Positions 1-6,408 of a stretch of 11,709 nucleotides of DNA are shown here, piece by piece. The notes beneath the pieces were generated by a model. The model was not told the DNA's origin and made no database searches. It was given only the letters and a program-made list of their open reading frames with translations. The stretch is from SKPH01 sp051748565 (lineage in GTDB: Bacteria; Bacillota; Dethiobacteria; DTU022): positions 1 through 11,709 of the forward strand of contig JBNJHN010000063.1 in the NCBI GenBank assembly GCA_051748565.1, in the 5' to 3' direction. The position numbers and the translations under genes were made by a program. How positions within the stretch are numbered: position 1 is the stretch's first letter; every line of letters starts with the position of its first letter.

Positions 1-1874
1 GTAAGGCTTTTTTTTGCTGTCTCAAGGGCAAAGCCCAGTTCAGCCAGGTGGTTGTAATCGCCGTACTGGCCGGGGTCGGAGAGCAGTTTTTCCAGGCGTT
101 CGATCTCTGCTTCGGCTTCGCCGATCTTTTTCTCCAGGGCAGCCTGTTCGTCTCTTAAGCGGCGCTCGGTTCTCTGTTCGGACTGGCGGCGCCGGTGCTC
201 TTCCTGTCTTTTGCGCTTCTCTTCCTCTTTATCCCGATCTACTTTGCCGGTTTTGGCCCCGCTGCTTTCTTTCAGCCCGAGATATTCTTCAAAGCTGCGA
301 TCGTAAATATTCAGGGTCCCGCTATCGAGTTCGAAGACACGGTTGGCCAGCCCTTTCAGAAAGTAACGGTCGTGTGAGACGATGACCAGGGTGCCGGGGT
401 ATGCTTTAAGCACGTTTTCCAGCTTTTCCATGGCCGGCAGGTCGAGATGGCTGGTCGGTTCGTCCATAAGCAGGCAGTTTCCGCTGTTTAAAGCCAGGCG
501 GGCCAGGGCCAGGCGGCTTTTTTCGCCCCCGCTCAGGTCGCCGACCTGCTTGAAGACATCATCGCCGCTGAAAAGATAGCGGCCGAGGTGATTGCGGGCC
601 TGCCTGATATCAAAATCGGAAGCAGCGGTAATCGTCTCCAGCAGGGTTTTACCGGGAAGAAGCTGTTCCTGCTCCTGGTCGAAGTAGAGGACCCTGACCG
701 ACGGCCCCAGGCGGATTTTACCGGCAGAGGGCTTGAGCTCGCCCGATACCAGTTTGAGCAGGGTTGTTTTACCGGCCCCGTTCGGGCCGATCAGGGCGAT
801 GCGGTCTCCCCAGTTGATTTCGAAGGAGAGGTCGCTGAAAATGCTTTTTTGATCGAATTTCTTAAAGATACCGTCAAATATAATCACCTGGCGCCCGCTG
901 CGTCCGGTGTAGCCAAGGCCCAGTTTAAAGCTCTGCTCCCGCTGAGGGCGTTCGACCGGTTCGAGTTTATCGAGCCGTTTCTGGCGGCTGCGGGCCTGGC
1001 GCTTGGAGCGTTGATCGGACTTGGCTTCACGCACCAGGCGCTCCTCGCGCTCTTTTTGCAGCTGCAGGCGGCGGTATTCGCGCTCCGTGCTCAGGTCCTG
1101 CAGTTCCAGCTGCTTCTGGTATTCGCTGTAGTTGCCGCTGTAGCCCTTGATCGTGCTGCCCTGCAGGGCAAAGATACGGCTGACCACACGGTCGAGGAAG
1201 AAGCGGTCGTGGGAGACGACGATCAAAGCGCAGGTTAAATCGCGCAGGTATTTTTCAAGCCACTCAAGGGCGGAGAGGTCGAGGAAGTTGGTCGGCTCAT
1301 CGAGCAGGAGCAGGTCGAGATCCTGCAGGAGCAGGCCGGCCAGGCGGGCCCGGGTCTTCTCTCCCCCGCTGAATTCCGAGATGTCGCGGCTGAAATCGGA
1401 CTCGCTGAAGCCCAGACCGCGGGCTACCCCGGTAAGCCTGCTGTCGACCTGGTAGCCTCCCTCCTCCTCGAAACTGGCGGTCAGGTTGGCGTAGCGCTCG
1501 AGCCGCTCTTCGAGATCCCGGGGCGATTTATTCGTTTCGGCGCTGGCGGCAATCTCTTCTGCCAGGGCTGCTATTTTTTCCCTGAGGGCATAAATATGCC
1601 TGAGCGGATATTCGAGGTAACTGCGCAGGGTGCCGGAAGGAATCAGGGGCGGTTCCTGGGAGAGGTAACCGACCCTGGCGCCGCGGGTAAGATGCAGGGT
1701 ACCTGTATCGGCTTCAATTTCAGCAGCGATGATTTTTAAAAGAGTTGTCTTGCCGGACCCGTTGGGACCGATCAAACCGGCCTTTTCGCCGGGCTGAAGC
1801 TGCAGGGAAACATCTTCCAGGATCGTTTCGGCGCCGTATGATTTAGCCAGCTGTGAAAGCGTTAATAGAGTCAT
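1..1874 (-). CDS. ABC-F family ATP-binding protein (ribosome-associated type), 3' end beyond the window
   Basis: I translated this frame by hand: 624 codons are open from ATG at 1874 to the window edge, with no stop. ABC-F proteins are usually about 630-650 residues, so only the tail is missing. It has two ABC ATPase domains. Domain 1 has Walker A GPNGSGKTT at 36-44, signature FSGGEK at 168-173, Walker B LLLLDEP ending at 194 and switch histidine H222. Domain 2 has Walker A GPNGAGKTT at 363-371, signature LSGGEK at 447-452, Walker B ending DEP at 473 and H501. A basic, charged linker (about 225-330) separates them, as expected for the P-site tRNA interaction motif, and a charged coiled-coil tail begins near 545, as in YdiF/Uup-like members. 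There is no membrane segment. The family acts on the ribosome in translation or antibiotic protection; which role applies here cannot be told. The D-loops read TNFLD and TSHLD rather than TNHLD. The Shine-Dalgarno GGAAGGAAG is 12 nt from the start. Confidence 0.93.
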   Translation of the reverse strand, partial: MTLLTLSQLAKSYGAETILEDVSLQLQPGEKAGLIGPNGSGKTTLLKIIAAEIEADTGTLHLTRGARVGYLSQEPPLIPSGTLRSYLEYPLRHIYALREKIAALAEEIAASAETNKSPRDLEERLERYANLTASFEEEGGYQVDSRLTGVARGLGFSESDFSRDISEFSGGEKTRARLAGLLLQDLDLLLLDEPTNFLDLSALEWLEKYLRDLTCALIVVSHDRFFLDRVVSRIFALQGSTIKGYSGNYSEYQKQLELQDLSTEREYRRLQLQKEREERLVREAKSDQRSKRQARSRQKRLDKLEPVERPQREQSFKLGLGYTGRSGRQVIIFDGIFKKFDQKSIFSDLSFEINWGDRIALIGPNGAGKTTLLKLVSGELKPSAGKIRLGPSVRVLYFDQEQEQLLPGKTLLETITAASDFDIRQARNHLGRYLFSGDDVFKQVGDLSGGEKSRLALARLALNSGNCLLMDEPTSHLDLPAMEKLENVLKAYPGTLVIVSHDRYFLKGLANRVFELDSGTLNIYDRSFEEYLGLKESSGAKTGKVDRDKEEEKRKRQEEHRRRQSEQRTERRLRDEQAALEKKIGEAEAEIERLEKLLSDPGQYGDYNHLAELGFALETAKKSL

Positions 1875-1895
1875 TGCTGCTTATATCTTCCTTCC

Positions 1896-1913
1896 GGGGC
1901 AGGGCGCTGCCCC
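1896..1913 (-). promoter_or_regulatory. GC-rich hairpin in the ABC-F mRNA leader, abutting the ribosome-binding site
   Basis: On the minus strand, GGGGCAG (1913-1907), loop CGCC and CTGCCCC (1902-1896) form a perfect 7-bp GC-rich stem. The Shine-Dalgarno GGAAGGAAG starts at the very next base (1895). It lies between the predicted promoter and the ABC-F start. No U-run follows, so it is not an intrinsic terminator. A role in presenting or hiding the ribosome-binding site is possible but is inference. Confidence 0.5.
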
Positions 1914-1933
1914 CTTGATTTAAAGCCTTTTCT

Positions 1934-1962
1934 ATTATAGCGATTGGAAGCAAAGGGGTCAA
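1934..1962 (-). promoter_or_regulatory. Housekeeping (sigma-A/70 type) promoter for the ABC-F gene
   Basis: Reading the minus strand, the -35 box TTGACC (1962-1957) is followed by a 17-nt spacer and the -10 box TATAAT (1939-1934). Five of six bases match the -35 consensus, all six match the -10, and the spacing is ideal. The transcript would start near 1927, giving a leader of about 53 nt before the ABC-F ATG at 1874. This suggests ABC-F is transcribed independently of the sugar operon upstream. Confidence 0.75.
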
Positions 1963-1986
1963 AGAAAATTCTTTTCAGCTCGGCAG

Positions 1987-2004
1987 GCCTGCTATTCAGC
2001 AAGC
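1987..2004 (-). terminator. Hairpin just after the oxidoreductase stop; weak candidate terminator
   Basis: Directly after the TGA at 2007-2005, the minus strand has GCTTGCT, loop GAAT, AGCAGGC: a 7-bp stem with one G-T wobble. No uninterrupted T-run follows immediately; the nearest T-rich stretch (AATTTTCTTT) comes about 16 nt later. It may mark the end of the five-gene run or protect the 3' end of the mRNA, but it is not a classical intrinsic terminator. Confidence 0.25.
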
Positions 2005-3162
2005 TCAGAAGCTGCTTATAATGGCGGCGGTAAGGCGGGCGATACTAAAACAGCAGGTCAGACCGGGCGATTCGATGCCGATCAGGCTGACCAGGCCGGG
2101 CAAACCGCGCTCGCTTTCTTCCCTGATTACAAAATCGCGAAAGGGTTCGCCGGGGCCGGAGAGCTTGGGGCGGATCCCGGCCATCTCGGGCTCCGGATCA
2201 CCCGGCTCAACAAAGGGCAGGAAAGCTTTGACAGCCCGGTAGAATTCATTTCTGTGGGCCGGATCGACACTGTAGTCTTCTTCGTCCACATAAAAAGCGT
2301 TCGGGCCGAGCCTGAGGCGCCCGTCCAGGGTAACGGTAGCGTGAATGCCCAGCCCGGTCAGCTCTTGCACTGGCGGCGGGTAAATCAGCCTTTTGACCAG
2401 GGCCGCTTTAGAACCGGGCAGGCTGAAGTACTCACCTTTACAGAGGTGGACCCGGTAGCCTGCTGAAGCGGTATCGATGCCGGCCAGGGCGGCGATGTTA
2501 CCGGAGTTCAGGCCGGCGCTGTTGATCAGGCATAAAGCCTCGATGGCATCGCTGCTGCCGTCGGGATTAAGGATGCGGACCCGGAAGCCGCCACCATCCA
2601 GAGGCTCGATTCCCCTTACCTGGTGGCAGTAGGCGGGCAGGACGCCGTTCTGCAGGGCCAGCTGTTCCAGGCGGGCCATCAGGCTGTAAGAATCGACAAT
2701 GCCGGTAGAGGGCGATAGCAGGGCCCGGGTGGCCCTGATATGGGGCTCCAGGCTTTTAATGCGGGCAGGGCCAGCTTCTTCGAGATCGCTTAGGCCGTTG
2801 GCAACAGCCTGGGCAAACAGTTGATCAAGTGAATCTTCCTCCTCCGGAGTATTGGCCACAATCAGCTTGCCGCAGCGCCGGTAGGGAACCGACCATTTTT
2901 CACAGAAACTGTAAAGCAGGGATTTGCCCTCGACGCATAAGTCTGCTTTCAGGCTGCCGGTGGGGTAGTAGATCCCAGCGTGAATTACCTCGCTGTTGCG
3001 GCTAGAAGTTTCGCGGCCGAAAGTATCATTTTTATCGATAAGCACAATTGAACGGCCCGGCTTTTGCCCGGAAAGCTCCGCGGCAATGGCCAGGCCGATT
3101 ACACCGGCGCCGATGATTACAATATCAACTTTTTCAGCTAAAGGGTCCGCTCTGTTGATAAT
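2005..3162 (-). CDS. FAD-dependent oxidoreductase, L-2-hydroxyglutarate oxidase (LhgO/COG0579) family, probable non-canonical start
   Basis: The protein resembles L-2-hydroxyglutarate oxidases and related DAO-fold flavoenzymes, which oxidise 2-hydroxy acids and pass electrons to an acceptor. Visible are the Rossmann dinucleotide motif GAGVIG at 18-23, a beta-2 acidic residue near D43, and the family blocks IHAGIYYPTGSLKA (from residue 60), PYRRCGKLIVA, and GIESPGLT near the C-terminus. Numbering assumes the ATT at 3162 as start, giving 385 residues, close to the family's 390-420. The first ordinary start, GTG at 3045, would delete the FAD-binding motif and has no Shine-Dalgarno. Upstream in frame, back to a TAG at 3195-3193, there is no ATG, GTG or TTG. 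AAAGGAG (3174-3168) stands 5 nt before ATT and 8 nt before ATC (3159). It is the last gene of the run, 44 nt after the fusion gene. Its link to mannose metabolism is unclear and the substrate is not certain. Confidence 0.85.
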   Translation of the reverse strand: MINRADPLAEKVDIVIIGAGVIGLAIAAELSGQKPGRSIVLIDKNDTFGRETSSRNSEVIHAGIYYPTGSLKADLCVEGKSLLYSFCEKWSVPYRRCGKLIVANTPEEEDSLDQLFAQAVANGLSDLEEAGPARIKSLEPHIRATRALLSPSTGIVDSYSLMARLEQLALQNGVLPAYCHQVRGIEPLDGGGFRVRILNPDGSSDAIEALCLINSAGLNSGNIAALAGIDTASAGYRVHLCKGEYFSLPGSKAALVKRLIYPPPVQELTGLGIHATVTLDGRLRLGPNAFYVDEEDYSVDPAHRNEFYRAVKAFLPFVEPGDPEPEMAGIRPKLSGPGEPFRDFVIREESERGLPGLVSLIGIESPGLTCCFSIARLTAAIISSF

Positions 3163-3174
3163 AACTTCTCCTTT
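3163..3174 (-). promoter_or_regulatory. Shine-Dalgarno site that decides the oxidoreductase start
   Basis: The minus strand carries AAAGGAG at 3174-3168, then AAGTT, then ATT ATC AAC in the gene's frame. Spacing to ATT is 5 nt and to ATC is 8 nt. The operon's other clear sites use 6 (8718), 7 (6383) and 8 (10791) nt, so either codon would be well placed. No ATG lies within reach in any frame. Confidence 0.6.
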
Positions 3175-3206
3175 GAAACCCTGCAGTGCCGGCTATCCGG
3201 CTAATT

Positions 3207-6200
3207 TCAGGCCTGGGCGAGAACTGCTTCGCGCAGGCGGCTTAATTTTTGATCAGCTTCGGCAGCGGTCGGCGCGGTTACCGAGAGGTAGAACTTGACC
3301 TTCGGCTCGGTGCCCGAGGGGCGCACGGCAAACCAGGAACCGTCTGCCAGGGTGTAGTGGAGGACCTGAGATTTGGGCAGGGTCAGCTCGAATTCGCTGC
3401 CATGCAGCAGATCAAAGCCCCTGCTCGCCTCGTAGTCTCTCTTTTCGACCACTTTTTGCCCGGCCAGTTCCGGGGGCAGGTTCTGATAGGCGGCGACATG
3501 CCGGTCAGCCTCTGATATATCTTTAAGCTCGACGGTGAGAAGATCTTCGCGGTGGTAACCGTGGTGCTGCTGCATTTCATCTAAAACCTGCAGGAGGTTT
3601 TTCCCCTGCTCCTTGTAGTAAGCGGCCATCTCGGTAATCAGGAAGGAGGAAATGATCGCATCCTTGTCGCGGACAAAGGTGCCGGTCAGGTAGCCGCAGC
3701 TTTCTTCGTAACCGAAGACAAAGTGCGGCCTGTTCTCCGCCTCGAATTCCTTCATTTTTTCACCGATGAACTTAAAGCCGGTCAGGGTTTCCACGACCTG
3801 CAGGCCGTATGCTTCGGCCACCTTTTTACCGAGATCCCCGGTGACGATCGTTTTAACCATGACCGGTTTGGCCGGCAGGATCCCCTTTTCAAGCCTGCGG
3901 CTGCAGATATATTCAATCAGCAGGGCGCCGACCTGGTTGCCGCTTAAAATGATGTAACTGCCCGAGACATCGCGCACGGCGGTGCCGACCCGGTCACCGT
4001 CGGGATCGGTAGCCAAAACCAGCTCGGCCCCAACCCGGGCTGCTTTTTCCAAAGCCATATCCAGGGCCGCAGGATCTTCGGGGTTGGGCACGCGGACCGT
4101 GCTGAAATAGGGGTCGGAGACCATCTGCTCTTCGACCAGGGTCAGCTCAACACACTTTGACTGGGTCAGCAGATTGGGGATGTAGACCAGCCCGGTGCCG
4201 TGCAGGGGGGTAAAAACAGCGTTGATGCAGACTTCAGGGCTGCTGAGCGAGAGGGCATTTACCCGCTCCAGGTAAGCCTGGTCCAGGGCCGGGTCAATTA
4301 TCTCAAGCAGGCCCTGCTCTATAGCCTGGGCCCGGGTGATCGTTTTTACATCATCAAAAATATCGATCCTGTTGATCGCCTCGATTACATCGTCGACCAG
4401 GGGGCTTACCGCCTGACCGCCGTCGTGGCCGTATATTTTGTAACCGTTATATTTGGGCGGGTTGTGGCTGGCGGTAATGACGATCCCGGCAGCGCAGCCC
4501 AGTTCGCGGGTGGTAAAGGAGAGCATCGGCGTGGGCCGGATATCGTTAAAGAGCAGGGCCTTGATACCGTTGGCGGCGAGCACGAGGGCGGCTGCTTCGG
4601 CAAATTCCTCGGAGTGCAGGCGAGTGTCAAAAGCGATGGCAACCTGTTTCGGTTTGCCCGGCTCTCCCGCAGGTAAGGCGGCCAGCCTGCTGTTCAGGTA
4701 GTCGGCCAAACCCTGGGTGGCGCGGCGGATGGTGTAGCAGTTGATCCGGTTCAGGCCGGGCCCGATAACGTCGCGCATGCCGCCGGTGCCGAAAACCATC
4801 TCCCTGCCGAAGTGGCTCTCAATGGCGGCGGGATCATTCTGCATGCCCTGGAGCTCGCTCCTGGTGTCGGGATCAAGCCCCGGGTAGGCAAGCCAGCGCT
4901 CATAGCGTTTTTGAGCCCTTTTGGTATCGGGAAGGCTTTCAGGCTTCTCAGGCCCGGCTGGCGGTGGGGCCGGCGCTTCTTTGGCCCCGGTGCGGCCGTA
5001 ATCGTCCTCGTAGCGCTCGATATCGTCTTCACCCAGGTAATCCCCGTTCTGGACTTCGATTAAAACCATAGGCTCGCTGCCCCTGTTTTCCATGCGGTGG
5101 CGGGCCCCGGTGGGGACAAAAACGCTCTCTCCCTTTTTCACAACGATCTGGCGGTCGTCCACGGTAACCAGGGCTTCGCCGCTGACGACAACCCAGTTTT
5201 CAGAGCGCCGGCGATGGCTCTGCAGGCTGAGACGGGCCCCGGGATTGACATTGATCCGCTTGACCTGGTAGGTCTCGCCCAGCTCAAGCGAGGTATAGCT
5301 GCCCCAGGGGCGGTAAATGGTGCGGTGCTCGCGGGCTTCGACTGAACCTTCGATTTTTAGCTGATCGACTACTGCTTTCACATCCTGGGCATGTTTGCGG
5401 TCACAGACCAGGAGGGCATCGGCGGTATCGACGATGACCAGGTCCCGGAGGCCGATGGCCCCGGTCAGGCGCGATTCGGAGATAATTATAGTTTTTTCAG
5501 TATCGACGGGCAGGATGCGCCCCTGCAGGTAGTTACCCTGGTCATCTTTGGGGGAAAGCTGGTAGTAGGCTTCCCAGCTGCCCAGATCGCTCCAGCCGAT
5601 CCCGGTGGGGATAACGGTTACCCCTTCCGAGCGCTCGAGGATGCCGTAGTCGATAGAGATTTTTTCGAGTCCGCCGTAGACGGCTTCCAGGTTGCTGAAC
5701 TGTTCGTAATCAAGCCCTTCCAGGGCGGCATGCATATCCGGCAGCAGGCGGCGGTACTGTTCGATCAGGGACCCCACCCTGAAGACAAACATGCCGCTGT
5801 TCCAGAGATAGCGCCTGTCCAGCAGGTAAGCTTCGGCCGTTTCCAGGTCGGGTTTTTCGACAAAACTTGCCACGCGGCGGGCGGAATGCTCCACTTCTTC
5901 GCCGGAGCAGATATAGCCAAAGCCGGTCTCGGGGTAGTCCGGCTTTATACCAAAGGTAACCAGGCCGTAAGCTTTGGCGGCCGCCTCTCCGGTGCGCATA
6001 AGCCCGGCAAACTGCTCCGAATCGGGGATTAAATGATCGGAGGGCAAAACGGCCATGACGGCATCCGGGCCCGCTTCCCGCCGGAGATACCAGGCAGCGA
6101 GGCCGATGGCCGGGGCGGTGTTACGGGCCTGGGGCTCTTCAAGAAGGCGGACTTTGGTCATCCCCGAGAGACCCAGCTGGCGCCTGATTTCACCGGCCTG

Positions 6201-6383
6201 GTCGACGTGAGTGACAATCAGGACCTGCTCCTCGGAAACGGCTGCCCTGGCACGGTCGATTGTGGCCTGGATCAGGGACCTGTCCCCGGTACCGGGCATG
6301 GGAAGAAATTGTTTCGGGTAGAGTTCGCGGCTCAGCGGCCAGAGGCGGGTACCGCTGCCGCCGGCCAGGATTATGGCATACAT
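3207..6383 (-). CDS. Fused mannose-1-phosphate guanylyltransferase / mannose-6-phosphate isomerase / phosphohexomutase (ManC-PgcA-like fusion)
   Basis: One uninterrupted 1058-residue frame joins three enzyme domains. Residues 1-345 are a nucleotidyltransferase making GDP-mannose: GGSGTRLWP at 8-16, PKQFL at 23-27, FVEKP at 174-178, WNSGMF at 194-199. Residues 350-465 are the type II phosphomannose isomerase cupin; likely metal ligands are Q388, H390, E395 and H429, and the GDYLGEDDIERYEDDYGR end is typical of full-length ManC/AlgA. A proline-rich linker (about 466-485) leads to an alpha-D-phosphohexomutase (about 490-1058) with FGTGGMR at 531-537, phosphoserine loop TASHNP (S639), metal loop DPDGDR at 793-798, sugar loop GYEES at 891-895 and phosphate loop RPSGTEP at 1021-1027. 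That domain resembles Bacillota PgcA, so mannose or glucose specificity is open. The start follows GGAG with 7-nt spacing, 25 nt after the upstream gene. Complete motif sets argue all three activities are intact. No signal peptide. Confidence 0.95.
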   Translation of the reverse strand: MYAIILAGGSGTRLWPLSRELYPKQFLPMPGTGDRSLIQATIDRARAAVSEEQVLIVTHVDQAGEIRRQLGLSGMTKVRLLEEPQARNTAPAIGLAAWYLRREAGPDAVMAVLPSDHLIPDSEQFAGLMRTGEAAAKAYGLVTFGIKPDYPETGFGYICSGEEVEHSARRVASFVEKPDLETAEAYLLDRRYLWNSGMFVFRVGSLIEQYRRLLPDMHAALEGLDYEQFSNLEAVYGGLEKISIDYGILERSEGVTVIPTGIGWSDLGSWEAYYQLSPKDDQGNYLQGRILPVDTEKTIIISESRLTGAIGLRDLVIVDTADALLVCDRKHAQDVKAVVDQLKIEGSVEAREHRTIYRPWGSYTSLELGETYQVKRINVNPGARLSLQSHRRRSENWVVVSGEALVTVDDRQIVVKKGESVFVPTGARHRMENRGSEPMVLIEVQNGDYLGEDDIERYEDDYGRTGAKEAPAPPPAGPEKPESLPDTKRAQKRYERWLAYPGLDPDTRSELQGMQNDPAAIESHFGREMVFGTGGMRDVIGPGLNRINCYTIRRATQGLADYLNSRLAALPAGEPGKPKQVAIAFDTRLHSEEFAEAAALVLAANGIKALLFNDIRPTPMLSFTTRELGCAAGIVITASHNPPKYNGYKIYGHDGGQAVSPLVDDVIEAINRIDIFDDVKTITRAQAIEQGLLEIIDPALDQAYLERVNALSLSSPEVCINAVFTPLHGTGLVYIPNLLTQSKCVELTLVEEQMVSDPYFSTVRVPNPEDPAALDMALEKAARVGAELVLATDPDGDRVGTAVRDVSGSYIILSGNQVGALLIEYICSRRLEKGILPAKPVMVKTIVTGDLGKKVAEAYGLQVVETLTGFKFIGEKMKEFEAENRPHFVFGYEESCGYLTGTFVRDKDAIISSFLITEMAAYYKEQGKNLLQVLDEMQQHHGYHREDLLTVELKDISEADRHVAAYQNLPPELAGQKVVEKRDYEASRGFDLLHGSEFELTLPKSQVLHYTLADGSWFAVRPSGTEPKVKFYLSVTAPTAAEADQKLSRLREAVLAQA

Positions 6384-6408
6384 GTGATCACTCCAAACCT
6401 TTTGCGAC

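Noticed and set aside
588..1238. Plus-strand open frame of 216 codons, and similar plus-strand frames at 5391-6032, 8934-9470 and 10132-10650
   Set aside because: Each lies opposite a gene with clear family motifs on the minus strand; their translations show no recognisable domain, and GC-rich codon positions readily create such antisense frames.
3045..3195. Oxidoreductase as a pseudogene truncated at its N-terminus
   Set aside because: The frame is open and encodes a complete FAD-binding strand and helix upstream of GTG 3045, with a good Shine-Dalgarno; only the start codon is unusual.
4951..5000. The ManC-PgcA junction as an assembly or frameshift artefact
   Set aside because: The frame runs through a plausible proline-rich linker with no stop or start signal between domains, and both sides are complete. 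An assembly error cannot be fully excluded from sequence alone.
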